64,000 bases of DNA from Guopingia tenuis (GTDB lineage Bacteria; Bacillota; Clostridia; Christensenellales; Christensenellaceae), in assembly GCF_014384805.1 (NCBI RefSeq), contig NZ_JACRSS010000001.1, forward strand, positions 930,001 through 994,000, given 5' to 3'. The notes under the pieces were generated by a model, which was not told the origin of the DNA, made no database searches, and saw only the letters and a program-made list of their open reading frames with translations. Made by a program: the position numbers and the translations under genes. Positions 40,522-49,930 of the stretch are shown piece after piece (within the stretch, counting starts at the first letter, position 1; every line of letters begins with the position of its first letter).

Positions 40522-41877
40522 TCATTCATTCCCCTGCTTCTGTTCGGTCCCGCCGCCTTTCCCCTTCTTTTTCCTATACACTCCATAGAACACGACTCCC
40601 ATCCCCGCCACCAGAAGCTCGGTGACAGGGAAGGCGCTCCACACCCCGGCGATGCCCGCCAGAGAGGAGAGAAGCAGGGCCATGGGGAGAATCACGGCAA
40701 AGCCACGCAGAATGGAAATGATATGGGCGGGGCGCGGAATTCCCGTGGAGGTAAAATAGACGGATAAAATAATATTATATCCCGCGAAGGGGCAGGCGAG
40801 AAAGTAAATCCGCAGGCCTTCCACCGCCAGGTGCTGCAGCATCTTGTCACCCGCACTGTTGAATATGGCGGCAATCTGGGAAGCGCCAAAGAACACCCCC
40901 ATATAGAGCAGCCCGGATAAAACCAGCATGGACAGCAGGGCATAGCGCAGAATCGACTGCATCTCCCGTTCCCTTCCCGCTCCAAAGCTGCTGCTGAGAA
41001 TGGGCTGGATCCCCTGGGCGATGCCGGTAAACAGGGCGAGAACTACCAGGGACAGATTGGCGATCACGCCGTATGCCGCTACTCCGATATTTCCCTGCAG
41101 CCGCAGAAGAATCGAGTTGAACACGATCATCACAATCCCCGAGGAAACCTCGGTAATCAGCGAGGGAATCCCGCTGGAAATAATCCCGAGGCTTTCCCTC
41201 CCTTCCATCCGGCATTTGACCAGGTGAAAGGTATTTTTCTTCTTTAAAAAATGGGGAGAGAGGATGAGCATGCTGAAAATCGGAGCAAGGCCAGTCGCCA
41301 AAACTGCGCCGAATATCCCCATGCCCAGGGGAAAAATGAATACATAATCCAAAATCACATTGGAAAGGCTTCCCCCGATCATTGCCGCCATGGCCAGCTG
41401 CGGCGCCCCATCGTTGCGGACAAAGCACAAAAGTACATTATTCAGCAGGAAGGCGGGAGCAAACAGCAAAATCACCTGCATATACGTCTTTGTCATGGCA
41501 AAAACCGCTTCATCCGCACCCAGCAGATGAACAAGCGTTTCGGTTAAAAATAATCCCAGCAGGACAAAAACCGCAGCAAAAATTGCCGCCAGGCGGATCG
41601 TGTGCGTAAAGATGCGGTTGGCCGCTTCTCTTTTATTCTGGCTTTTTTGGATCGCAAACTGCGTTCCGCCGCCCATCCCCAGCATAAGCCCGCTGCCGTG
41701 CAGAAAGCTATAGACGGGAATGGCGAGATTCAGCGCCGCCAGCCCATTTGCCCCAAGCCCCATGGAGACAAAAAACGTGTCTGCCAGGATATAACAGGAT
41801 AACCCCAGCATTCCCAGCACATTCAGCGAGGCATATTTGGCAAATCGTTTCAAGATGCCGTCTTTCTCCAAAAACAT
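40522..41877 (-). CDS. MATE-family multidrug/small-cation exporter
   Basis: A 452-residue twelve-helix MATE transporter with the two-fold MatE architecture (LNVLGMLGLSCYILADTFFVSMGLGANGLAALNLAIPVYSFLHGSGLMLGMGGGT in the first half, QGIQPILSSSFGAGRER at the second-half hinge). It exchanges H+ or Na+ for organic cations. Of three in-frame ATGs I prefer 41877, just after GGGGGAG; 41922 would be 15 residues longer. It is transcribed from a strong promoter through a 130-base leader with mutually exclusive hairpins, so its expression is probably ligand-controlled. Confidence 0.9.
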   Translation of the reverse strand: MFLEKDGILKRFAKYASLNVLGMLGLSCYILADTFFVSMGLGANGLAALNLAIPVYSFLHGSGLMLGMGGGTQFAIQKSQNKREAANRIFTHTIRLAAIFAAVFVLLGLFLTETLVHLLGADEAVFAMTKTYMQVILLFAPAFLLNNVLLCFVRNDGAPQLAMAAMIGGSLSNVILDYVFIFPLGMGIFGAVLATGLAPIFSMLILSPHFLKKKNTFHLVKCRMEGRESLGIISSGIPSLITEVSSGIVMIVFNSILLRLQGNIGVAAYGVIANLSLVVLALFTGIAQGIQPILSSSFGAGREREMQSILRYALLSMLVLSGLLYMGVFFGASQIAAIFNSAGDKMLQHLAVEGLRIYFLACPFAGYNIILSVYFTSTGIPRPAHIISILRGFAVILPMALLLSSLAGIAGVWSAFPVTELLVAGMGVVFYGVYRKKKGKGGGTEQKQGNE

Positions 41878-41920
41878 ATTCTCCCCCATTCTGCCGCCTG
41901 CCGGAAATCCTCCTTTTCGC

Positions 41921-42007
41921 AAAAAAAATGAGCGCCTGCGCGCATCTTCTAAGACCTAACGATGCGAGCAAGTGCTCTTACGCACGACTACCCGGTGGCA
42001 GCAATTT
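41921..42007 (-). promoter_or_regulatory. Riboswitch-like leader of the MATE gene (guanidine-IV candidate)
   Basis: Read on the minus strand, the transcript starts near 42007. A strong terminator forms from 41975-41961 with 41946-41932 (15-bp helix, two mismatches) followed by a T-rich tract at 41931-41921. An upstream hairpin, GTGC-gtaaga-GCAC (41986-41973), uses the same bases as the first terminator arm, so the two exclude each other. MATE genes in Clostridia are known targets of the guanidine-IV (mepA) riboswitch, but I cannot confirm its consensus here from memory. Confidence 0.6.
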
Positions 42008-42013
42008 TTTCTT

Positions 42014-42042
42014 ATTATACTATGCCCCGGATGGTGTGTCAA
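42014..42042 (-). promoter_or_regulatory. Promoter of the MATE leader
   Basis: Consensus TTGACA (42042-42037), 17-bp spacer, TATAAT (42019-42014) on the minus strand. Confidence 0.9.
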
Positions 42043-42077
42043 GCCTGCAAAAAAAGCTGTTTTTTTCGCACATTCCC

Positions 42078-42118
42078 TTGACTTTTTTCATATTTTATCT
42101 TAATATTAGCATGCTAAT
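42078..42118 (+). promoter_or_regulatory. Promoter and MarR operator of the ABC exporter operon
   Basis: TTGACT (42078-42083), 17-bp spacer, TAATAT (42101-42106). A perfect 14-bp palindrome ATTAGCATGCTAAT (42105-42118) covers the end of the -10 and the start of transcription, a good site for the MarR protein encoded just downstream. Confidence 0.8.
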
Positions 42119-42142
42119 TTTAAGACCGAAAGGGGGTTCCTT

Positions 42143-42571
42143 TTGAAAACACCGTTTTACCTGTTGGTATATAAAACCTTTCATGCGCAGAAAAACCGGA
42201 TTCGCCCGGGAATGGGAACCCTTGGGCTTTCCACCGGCCAGCCCAAAGTTCTCTCCTATCTGATGCGCCATGAATCCTGTCTGCAAAAAGAGCTGGCGGA
42301 GGCTTTTGATATCCGCCCGGCCACGATCTCCCATATTCTCTCCAACATGGAGGAAAAGGGCCTGATCTACCGTCAGGCGTCGCCGGGCCACCGCCGGGCC
42401 ATCAGCATCTCTATCACGCCCCGGGGCCGCGAGGCCCATGCCCAATGGCAGACGCTCTGCCATGCCGTGGAAAAAGATGCTCTCGCCGGCTTTTCCCCGC
42501 AGGAGCAGGAGGCCTTTTCCTCCTATCTCTGCCGGATGTATCATAACCTGACGGGCAACACCATCGATTAG
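42143..42571 (+). CDS. MarR-family transcriptional regulator
   Basis: A 142-residue MarR-type regulator. The winged helix reads QKELAEAFDIRPATISHILSNMEEKGLIYRQASPGHRRAISISITPRG. It starts with TTG after AGGGGG. It leads a three-gene operon with two ABC half-exporters, which it probably represses through the palindrome at 42105-42118; a transported drug would release it. Confidence 0.87.
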   Translation: MKTPFYLLVYKTFHAQKNRIRPGMGTLGLSTGQPKVLSYLMRHESCLQKELAEAFDIRPATISHILSNMEEKGLIYRQASPGHRRAISISITPRGREAHAQWQTLCHAVEKDALAGFSPQEQEAFSSYLCRMYHNLTGNTID

Positions 42572-42594
42572 AGGAACCAAAAGGAGGAAATCCC

Positions 42595-44322
42595 ATGTTG
42601 AAACGGTTCTGGCCATATTTTTCAAAATATAAGAAATATCTCATCATCAGCTGTCTCTGCGTCGTTCTGGAATGCATGTTTGAGCTTATCATCCCGCTTT
42701 TGATGGCGGATATCATCGATGTGGGCGTGGCCACGCGGGACAGCCATTATATCATCGTAAAAGGTGTGGAGATGATCGCCTGCGCTCTCATCGCCCTCGC
42801 TATGGGGGCTATCCATGCCCGCTGCAATGCCCTCGCCGGGCAGGGCTTCGGGGCTGAACTGCGCAAAGCGGAATTTGAGAAGCTCCAGAGCTTTTCCTTT
42901 TCCAACATGGATCATTTCAGCACATCTTCCCTGGTCACACGCCTGACCAGCGATATCACGGTTTTGCAGAATGCCCTGGGCAACGGCATCCGCCCCATGA
43001 TCCGCGGCCCGGTGATGATGGTTACCGCTCTTATCATGGCGGTCATTTTGAATCCCTCTCTGGCCATTGTGTTTCTCGTGGCCCTGCCCGCCCTGGGGAT
43101 CTGCCTGTTCCTCATCCTGCGCAGGCTGCGCCCCTCTTATGGCAAAATGCAGCGGGCGCTGGATCACGTCAATTCTGTCGTGCAGGAAAACCTGACCGCC
43201 ATCCGCGTGGTCAAGTCCTATGTCCGGGAGGGCTATGAAAAAGAGAAGTTTGCCAAGGTCAATCAGGAATTCCAAAAGACCTCCGGCCATGCCTTCCATC
43301 TGGCTGTTCTCAACATGCCCTGTTTCCAGCTCGTCATGTATGCCACGATTATCGCCCTTCTCTGGTTCGGCGGCAACATGGTGATGATCGGCGGCATGCA
43401 GGTGGGCAAGCTGACCGGCTTTTTGAGCTACGTTCTGCAGATCCTCAATTCTCTCATGATGATCTCCAATGTGTTCATGCTGCTCACCCGCTCCATGACC
43501 TCCGCTGGGCGGATTTTGGAGGTGATGGACGAATCGCCGGACATCTGCGATATTCCCGGCAGCACGCTGGAGGTGCAGAAGGGAGATATCGTCTTTTCCC
43601 ATGTTTATTTCAAGTATGCCCCTTCGGCAAAGGAGTATGTCCTTTCCGATATCTCGCTGCACTTCCCCGCGGGAAAGGTCATCGGGATTGTGGGTGGAAC
43701 CGGCGCGGCCAAAAGCTCGCTGGTGCAGCTCATTCCCCGGCTCTATGATATCTCAGAGGGGAGCCTCACCATTGACGGGCATCCGGTGAATGAATATCCG
43801 GTGGCGCATCTGCGGGACGCCGTGGGCATGGTTTTGCAAAACAACACGCTGTTTTCCGGAACTGTCCGGGAAAACCTTCTCTGGGGCAACGAGCATGCCA
43901 GCGAAGAGGAGCTGGCATGGGCCTGCCATATATCCTGCGCGGACGAATTTATCAATCGCCTGCCCCGGGGCCTGGATACGGATTTGGGCCAGGGCGGCGT
44001 CAACGTCTCCGGCGGACAGAAGCAGCGCCTCTGCATTGCCCGTGCGCTGCTGAAACGCCCAAAAGTACTCATCTTTGACGATTCCACCAGTGCTGTCGAC
44101 ACGGCGACGGCGGCCCGGATTTTTGAGGGCTTGAAGGAAAGCCTCCCGGATGCCACGAAAATCATCATTGCCCAGCGCGTCTCCTCCATCGAGCATGCCG
44201 ATGAAATTGTCGTCATGGAGAACGGCCGGGTGGACGCCGTGGGGACCCACGAAGAACTTTTCGAGAGCAACGGTATTTATCAGGATATGGTCCTCTCGCA
44301 GAAGAAAGGAGCGGAACTCTGA
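42595..44322 (+). CDS. ABC exporter half-transporter with degenerate ATP site
   Basis: A 575-residue ABC exporter subunit: six N-terminal TM helices and a C-terminal ATPase. Its Walker A reads GGTGAAKSS (Ala in place of the last Gly) and the residue after Walker B is Asp in LIFDDSTSAVD instead of the catalytic Glu; the signature VSGGQKQR is intact. This is the usual pattern of the degenerate half of a heterodimeric type IV exporter, paired with the next gene, which overlaps it (TGATG). Confidence 0.9.
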   Translation: MLKRFWPYFSKYKKYLIISCLCVVLECMFELIIPLLMADIIDVGVATRDSHYIIVKGVEMIACALIALAMGAIHARCNALAGQGFGAELRKAEFEKLQSFSFSNMDHFSTSSLVTRLTSDITVLQNALGNGIRPMIRGPVMMVTALIMAVILNPSLAIVFLVALPALGICLFLILRRLRPSYGKMQRALDHVNSVVQENLTAIRVVKSYVREGYEKEKFAKVNQEFQKTSGHAFHLAVLNMPCFQLVMYATIIALLWFGGNMVMIGGMQVGKLTGFLSYVLQILNSLMMISNVFMLLTRSMTSAGRILEVMDESPDICDIPGSTLEVQKGDIVFSHVYFKYAPSAKEYVLSDISLHFPAGKVIGIVGGTGAAKSSLVQLIPRLYDISEGSLTIDGHPVNEYPVAHLRDAVGMVLQNNTLFSGTVRENLLWGNEHASEEELAWACHISCADEFINRLPRGLDTDLGQGGVNVSGGQKQRLCIARALLKRPKVLIFDDSTSAVDTATAARIFEGLKESLPDATKIIIAQRVSSIEHADEIVVMENGRVDAVGTHEELFESNGIYQDMVLSQKKGAEL

Positions 44323-46181
44323 TGGCAAAGAATATGCCGGGCAAAAAACCAAAAAATCTCAAATATACCCTTGGGCGGCTGGCTTTCTATTTTAAAAAGC
44401 ATCTGCCCCTTCTGCTGCTGATCGTCCTGCTCATCGCCGTGAGTGCCCTGGCCAGCGTTCTTGGAACATATCTCTTAAAACCCGTGGTCAACGACTATAT
44501 CCTTCCCGGCGACATCCCCGGGCTCATCCGCATCCTGCTGTTTATGGGCGGCATGTATCTTCTGGGCGCGGCGGCTACCTATGGCTACACCCAGATCATG
44601 GTGAAGGTAGCCCAGCAGATCATCCGGGAGATCCGCAGCGACCTTTTCAGCAAGGTACAGTCCCTTCCCCTTTCCTTCTTTGACGCCCGGACCCACGGCG
44701 AAGTGATGAGCCGCTTCACCAATGACATCGATATGCTGGCCGAGGCGCTTAACAACGGCTTTACGGCTGTCATTCAAAATTCCATTGTCATCTTGGGCAC
44801 CTTCACCGTGCTCATCATCCTGAGCCCGGCCCTCTCCCTCATCGTGCTGGCCTGTTTCGCGGGAATGTTTCTGTTTCTGCGGTTCAGCACCAAAAAGAGC
44901 CACGCCTATTTTTCCCAGCAGCAACAGCACATGGCGGAGGTCAACGGGTTCATTGAGGAAATGGCCGAGGGCCTGAAGGTAGTGAAAATATTCAATCACG
45001 AAAAGAAAAACCAGGAAGAGTTCATCCGGCGCAACGAAAAACTCCGGGTTGCCGGAACCCAGGCCCTCACCTATTCCGGCCTGCTCATTCCCGTCGTGGT
45101 CAGCCTGACGTATTTCAACTATGCCCTATCCGCCTGCATCGGCGCCTTCTTTGCCATCGGCGGGCTCGTCGATTTGGGAACACTGGCTTCCTATCTGGTA
45201 TATGTCCGCCAGGCGGCCATGCCCGTGAACCAGTTTTCCCAGCAGATGAACAGCATCATGGCCGGTCTGGCCGGCGCGGAACACATCTTCCAGGTTATGG
45301 AGGAGCAACCCGAAGTCGATAACGGGCATGTGACCCTTGTGCGCGTCCGTCAAACGGAAAGCGGTGCATGGGAAGAATGCGCCCAGCGCACCGGGCAATG
45401 GGCCTGGAAGCAGCCGCTTCCCGAGGGAGGGTTCCAGCTCATTCCCCTGAAGGGGGACGTCCGGTTCCATGACGTCGTATTCAGCTATGTTCCCGGCCAT
45501 CCCATCCTGGATAAAATCAACCTCTATGCCAAGCCCGGGCAGAAGATCGCCTTTGTGGGTTCCACAGGCGCCGGAAAGACCACCATCACCAACCTGATTA
45601 ACCGCTTCTATGAGATCGATTCCGGTACCATCACCTATGACGGCATCGATATCCGCGATATCCGCAAGGAGGATCTGCGCCATTCCCTCTCCTTCGTCTT
45701 GCAGGATACCCACCTGTTCACGGGGACGATTGCCGACAACATCCGCTATGGCCGCCTGGATGCCACCATGGATGAAGTAATCGACGCCGCCAAACTGGCC
45801 AACGCGGATTCCTTCATCCGCCGTCTCCCCGATGGCTATGACACCGTTCTGACAGCGGACGGAGGGAACTTGAGCCAAGGCCAGCGCCAGCTGCTGAACA
45901 TCGCCCGGGCTGCCATTTCCGCGCCTCCTGTGCTGGTGCTGGATGAAGCCACCAGCTCGGTGGACACCCGGACGGAAAAGCTCATCGAGCTGGGGATGGA
46001 TCGGCTGATGCAGGACCGCACAGTGTTTGTCATCGCCCATCGCCTCTCTACGGTCCGCAACGCCAAGGCCATTATGGTGCTGGAGCACGGCAACATCATT
46101 GAGCGGGGGAGCCACGACGAGCTCATCGCTCAAAAAGGCCGGTATTACCAGCTTTATACCGGGCAGACCGAGCTCGATTAG
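44322..46181 (+). CDS. ABC exporter half-transporter with canonical ATP site
   Basis: A 619-residue partner half-transporter. Six TM helices with YTQIMVKVAQQIIREIRSDLFSKVQSLPLSFFD, then an ATPase with Walker A GSTGAGKTT, signature LSQGQRQLL and Walker B LVLDEATSSVD. The loop between the two (about residues 335-375, VRQTESGAWEECAQRTGQWAWKQ) is longer than usual. The pair resembles BmrCD/LmrCD multidrug exporters. Substrate unknown. Confidence 0.92.
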   Translation: MAKNMPGKKPKNLKYTLGRLAFYFKKHLPLLLLIVLLIAVSALASVLGTYLLKPVVNDYILPGDIPGLIRILLFMGGMYLLGAAATYGYTQIMVKVAQQIIREIRSDLFSKVQSLPLSFFDARTHGEVMSRFTNDIDMLAEALNNGFTAVIQNSIVILGTFTVLIILSPALSLIVLACFAGMFLFLRFSTKKSHAYFSQQQQHMAEVNGFIEEMAEGLKVVKIFNHEKKNQEEFIRRNEKLRVAGTQALTYSGLLIPVVVSLTYFNYALSACIGAFFAIGGLVDLGTLASYLVYVRQAAMPVNQFSQQMNSIMAGLAGAEHIFQVMEEQPEVDNGHVTLVRVRQTESGAWEECAQRTGQWAWKQPLPEGGFQLIPLKGDVRFHDVVFSYVPGHPILDKINLYAKPGQKIAFVGSTGAGKTTITNLINRFYEIDSGTITYDGIDIRDIRKEDLRHSLSFVLQDTHLFTGTIADNIRYGRLDATMDEVIDAAKLANADSFIRRLPDGYDTVLTADGGNLSQGQRQLLNIARAAISAPPVLVLDEATSSVDTRTEKLIELGMDRLMQDRTVFVIAHRLSTVRNAKAIMVLEHGNIIERGSHDELIAQKGRYYQLYTGQTELD

Positions 46182-46401
46182 CCTCTTTTGACGAATTCCC
46201 GGCGGGCGCTGTTTTCCCTGTACTGCCGCAGCCGATTCTGCCTGAAAGTATTCTCGTTATTGCGCAAATATCTCTGAATGGCGGATGAAAGCCTGAAAAG
46301 TGCGGCTGCCTCCGGAAAATATGGAAAACCGCCATAGTTCTTTCATCTGTCCGGGACCGCAGAATAGATTCCAGCAGGCAAATATTCATTGTTCCCATAC
46401 A

Positions 46402-46431
46402 AAAAGCACCTTCGCAAACGGAGGTGCTTTT
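46402..46431 (-). terminator. Terminator of the ABC-2 operon
   Basis: A stem of about 12 bp (46402-46414 with 46418-46430) with T-rich flanks lies just past the permease stop. The 220 bases from the previous operon to here hold nothing else I can support. Confidence 0.82.
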
Positions 46432-46441
46432 CTTATTCTCT

Positions 46442-47188
46442 TTATCCCTTTTTTCCGGTCATCCTCCGATGGAAGATCCAAACGGCAAGGGCCGTCAACA
46501 CAAGGGCATATCCCAATACCCAGAGCAGATGCGGAAGAACCGCCGCTAAATCCCCCGCGAGGGCCGCCTTTACTGCATCCACAGCATGGGCAAAGGGCAG
46601 CAGGTTGCAGACGGATTGAAAAGTTCCGCCGATGAGCTCCAGGCTGAACCATGTCCCGCTGAGCAGCGCCGCCACGTTGATCAGGATAGAACCGATCCCG
46701 CCGACCTGCTGGCTGTTGCCCAGGCAGCTCCCCATGAGCAGCCCCAGGGCGATGAACAGAAGGGAAACGGGAAGCATCACCAGTATGGCCCAAAGGATTC
46801 CCATGCCCAGGGGCAATCCCAGGATTCCTGCCAGCAGGAATGTCACCGCGCTTTCCAAAACTGCCAGAGGCAGAAACGGCAGCGCATAGCCCAGGATGAA
46901 TTCCCCGCCCCGCATGGGGGAAATAAACAGCCGCTGCAAAAAGGCCGTCTTGCGGTCGCCGGTCATCAGCATTCCCAAAAACATCCCCAGAAAGGAGAGA
47001 CCAAAAACCGCCATCCCCGGCGTAAAACTTTCCAGCCCAAATACGTCTGCCGGCATGTCCGGGATGCTTTGCCGCATCAGAGACATCATGAGCAGCAAAA
47101 CCACCGGAAATCCCAGGCTGAAGCCCAGGCTCAGGGGATCCCGCAGAATCTCCCGCAGATTGCGCCAGGCAAATACTCTCGTGCGCAT
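46442..47188 (-). CDS. ABC-2-type transporter permease
   Basis: A 248-residue membrane protein with six hydrophobic segments of the ABC-2 permease family (LGMLMTGDRKTAFLQRLFISPMRGGEFILGY and LSGTWFSLELIGGTFQSVCNLLPFAHAVDA). Its ATG overlaps the ATPase stop (TAATG). With that ATPase it forms a small exporter of unknown substrate, perhaps a drug or peptide. Confidence 0.87.
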   Translation of the reverse strand: MRTRVFAWRNLREILRDPLSLGFSLGFPVVLLLMMSLMRQSIPDMPADVFGLESFTPGMAVFGLSFLGMFLGMLMTGDRKTAFLQRLFISPMRGGEFILGYALPFLPLAVLESAVTFLLAGILGLPLGMGILWAILVMLPVSLLFIALGLLMGSCLGNSQQVGGIGSILINVAALLSGTWFSLELIGGTFQSVCNLLPFAHAVDAVKAALAGDLAAVLPHLLWVLGYALVLTALAVWIFHRRMTGKKG

Positions 47189-47916
47189 TACTCTACCTCC
47201 CCGTCTGTCAGTGCCAGAAATGCGTCCTCCAGCGTCGCCGTCCCGGTTTCCCGCTTGAGCTCCTCTGCCGTTCCCAGGGCCCGGAGCCGCCCCTCGTGCA
47301 GGATGCCGACGCGGTCGGCCAGCGCCTCGGCCTCATCCATATAGTGCGTCGTCAGCAGAATGGCCATTTTCCCCTTGAGATTTTCCAGAATGCGCCAAAG
47401 CTCCCGCCGGGCGCGCACATCCACACCCAGGCCGGGCTCATCGAGAAAGAGGATCTCGGGCTTGGAAATGAGCGCCATGGCGATGCTCAGCCGCCGCTGC
47501 AATCCGCCGGAGAGCTTTCCCGCCCGGTCTTTTTCCCGTTCTGTCAGGCCAAAATCCGCCATCATGTTCCGGGCCTTCTCCTTTGCCTCTTCCCGGGAGG
47601 CCCCATAGATCCGCGCCATCATCTCCAAATTTTCTCTCACGGACAGCTTGGGCGCCACCGCCGTCTCCTGGGGAGAGCTGTTGAGCTTGGCTTTCACCTT
47701 CCCGCTGTTCTGCGCGATGCTTTCCCCCAGCAAAAAGGCGTCGCCCTCCGAAGGGGGCAAAAGGCCGCAAAGCATGCGCACTGTTGTGGATTTCCCCGCG
47801 CCATTTCCCCCGAGAAGGGCGAAAAACTCGCCTTTCCCAATGGATAGATCCAAATGATCCACCGCTGTCCGCGCCCCAAAACGCCGGGTCAGCCCCCGGG
47901 TCTCGATTGCATTCAT
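47188..47916 (-). CDS. ABC transporter ATP-binding protein (ABC-2 partner)
   Basis: A 242-residue ATPase: Walker A GGNGAGKST, signature KLSGGLQRRLSIAM, Walker B ILFLDEPGLGVD, then TTHYMDEAEALADRV. These are the DrrA/NatA-type features of drug or Na+ exporters. The ATG at 47916 overlaps the AbrB stop; a longer frame reading upstream is a shadow of that gene. Confidence 0.9.
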   Translation of the reverse strand: MNAIETRGLTRRFGARTAVDHLDLSIGKGEFFALLGGNGAGKSTTVRMLCGLLPPSEGDAFLLGESIAQNSGKVKAKLNSSPQETAVAPKLSVRENLEMMARIYGASREEAKEKARNMMADFGLTEREKDRAGKLSGGLQRRLSIAMALISKPEILFLDEPGLGVDVRARRELWRILENLKGKMAILLTTHYMDEAEALADRVGILHEGRLRALGTAEELKRETGTATLEDAFLALTDGEVE

Positions 47917-48140
47917 TTTCTCTTTTCCTCCGGCTTCTGTGCCTGCAAAATAGCTTCGGCAAATTTCATAAACGCGTCGTTTTTCACGATGGCGATGCCT
48001 CTTTCGGTGTCCCCCAGCAGGAGCACGGTATCCCCCGGTTTGATTGCAAACACCTCCCGGGCCTCCTTGGGGATCACAATCTGTCCCTTTTCCCCCACCT
48101 TTGCCGTCCACGCATATTTTCCAACGGGATTTGTCTCCAT
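47913..48140 (-). CDS. AbrB/SpoVT-family DNA-binding protein
   Basis: A 75-residue transition-state-type regulator with the swapped-hairpin AbrB fold (VGEKGQIVIPKEAREVFAIKPGDTVLLLGD). TTGGAGG precedes the ATG. It is first in the ABC-2 operon and probably autoregulates it; a direct repeat TCATACTTT lies just before its ribosome binding site (about 48145-48165). Confidence 0.87.
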   Translation of the reverse strand: METNPVGKYAWTAKVGEKGQIVIPKEAREVFAIKPGDTVLLLGDTERGIAIVKNDAFMKFAEAILQAQKPEEKRK

Positions 48141-48520
48141 AGCTTTCCTCCAAAGTATGAAAAGTATGATTTATATAATTTATTATACATTTGTTCCTGC
48201 GTTTGTCAACAACCTTCGCCGTCATTTTATGCAACGGTTTCCTCAAAAAAGCTGTAATTCCTTTCCCTATCTATTTACGATCCTCCTTTGCAGGCGGGGT
48301 TTCCGTCCCTTTTTCTCTGCTATAAATACTCTTCTCTTCCTGCAATCCCGGATTGCTTTTCCCCTGCTATCCGGGCGACTTTGCTTTTTTATGGATACCC
48401 TCTCTGTTCCTTCTTGCATACACCGGCAGAGCGTTTGTTCCTGCGCACTGCTTCCCGCCCGGCTCCCGTGCTCAGGCCCCTTCCTCGGCCTTGCGGGAAG
48501 TCCCCGCCATAAAAACCAGC

Positions 48521-48550
48521 AAAAAAAACGGCCTTTTTCAAGGCCGTTTT
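48521..48550 (-). terminator. Terminator of the biotin operon
   Basis: Eleven-bp arms (48525-48535 and 48540-48550) around TTTC-type loop bases, followed on the minus strand by a run of T, 18 bases past the bioA stop. Between it and the AbrB promoter (48141-48520) I see only short frames without family likeness. Confidence 0.9.
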
Positions 48551-48568
48551 TAACTTTTCCTTCTTCTC

Positions 48569-49930
48569 TTATTCCGGAAGAATCTCCCCTACCGCCGCCG
48601 CACACCGTTCCACCGCCGCATCCATTTCATTTTCTTCGATAACCAGTGGCGGGTTGAAATACAGCACATTTCCCAGCGGCCGCAGCAGTAGGCCGCGTTT
48701 CAGCGCTCTCTGATAGATCTGATATCCCATGCGCCTTTCTCCGGCAAAGCCCTGTTTGGATTCCCTGTCCTCTACCAGCTCTATGGCGTTGATCAGGCCC
48801 AAATGCCGAATCTCCCCCACATGCGGGTGACTGCCCAGCGCCTCCATAAGCCTGCCGTGGAGATAGGGCGCCCGCGCTTCCGCTTTTTCCAAAATCCGAT
48901 CCTCCCGCAGGATCTTCTGCACGGCCAGCGCCGCCGCACAGCCCAGGGGATTTCCGCTGTAGGTATGGCTGTGCATAAACGCCTTTCCTTCGTTATAATC
49001 CGCATAAAAGGCTTGATAGATATTTTCGGTTGTGACGGTAATGGCCATGGGGATATAGCCGCCCGTCAGCCCCTTGGAAATACACATGATATCCGGGCTT
49101 ACGCCGGCATGGTCAAAGGCGAACATTTTTCCCGTCCGCCCGAAGCCGGTGGCGATTTCATCGGCAATGAGAAGGATTCCATAGCTATCGCAAAGCTGGC
49201 GCAGCTTTTTCAGATAGAGAGGCGGATAGATCCGCATGCCCGCGCTTCCCTGCAAAAGCGGCTCCACAATGACGGCGCAGGTTTCCCCGCCATGGGCCGC
49301 AAACATTTCCTCCGCCCCGGCAAAGCATTCACAGTGACAGCTATCCCGGCATTTCCCATAGGGACAGCGGTAGCAATCCGGCGCGGGAATATGCAGAGTA
49401 TCCATGAGCATGGGCCGGTAGATCTTCGCATAGAGATCCATGCTGCCCACCGAAAGCGCCCCAATGGTTTCGCCGTGATATCCCTCCGTGAGGCACATAA
49501 ACCGGGTGCGCTCGGGATGCCCCGTTTGGTATTGGTATTGAAATGCCATTTTCAAGGCACATTCCACAGCCGCCGAGCCGTTATCTGAAAAATTAAACCG
49601 CGTCAGCCCCGATGGCAGAATTCGGATCAGCTCTTCGCAGAGGCGGATCGCCGGCTGATGCGTGAAATTGGCAAAGATCACATGCTCCAAAAGCTCCATC
49701 TGCTGTTTCATGGCCTCGTTGATTTTGGGATTGCAGTGTCCCAGAAGGTTGCACCACCAGGAGCTGACAATATCAATATACTCCTTCCCCTCCATATCGT
49801 ATAGGTACACGCCCCGCCCATGGTCAATGACGATGGGCGGCAGCTCCTCATAGTCCTTCATTTGGGAGCAGGGGTGCCAGATATGCTTTAGATCCCTTTC
49901 CTGCCATTGCTGCATTTTTGTCTTATACAT
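48569..49930 (-). CDS. bioA: Adenosylmethionine-8-amino-7-oxononanoate aminotransferase
   Basis: A 453-residue PLP enzyme of class III that moves the amino group of SAM to KAPA, giving DAPA. It contains LKHIWHPCSQMKDYE at the substrate end, GSAAVECALKMAFQYQ, TEGYHGETIGALSVG, LIADEIATGFGRTGKMFAF and the PLP-lysine in ISKGLTGGYIPMA. I chose the ATG at 49930, which overlaps the bioD stop. It is the last gene of the operon. Confidence 0.95.
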   Translation of the reverse strand: MYKTKMQQWQERDLKHIWHPCSQMKDYEELPPIVIDHGRGVYLYDMEGKEYIDIVSSWWCNLLGHCNPKINEAMKQQMELLEHVIFANFTHQPAIRLCEELIRILPSGLTRFNFSDNGSAAVECALKMAFQYQYQTGHPERTRFMCLTEGYHGETIGALSVGSMDLYAKIYRPMLMDTLHIPAPDCYRCPYGKCRDSCHCECFAGAEEMFAAHGGETCAVIVEPLLQGSAGMRIYPPLYLKKLRQLCDSYGILLIADEIATGFGRTGKMFAFDHAGVSPDIMCISKGLTGGYIPMAITVTTENIYQAFYADYNEGKAFMHSHTYSGNPLGCAAALAVQKILREDRILEKAEARAPYLHGRLMEALGSHPHVGEIRHLGLINAIELVEDRESKQGFAGERRMGYQIYQRALKRGLLLRPLGNVLYFNPPLVIEENEMDAAVERCAAAVGEILPE

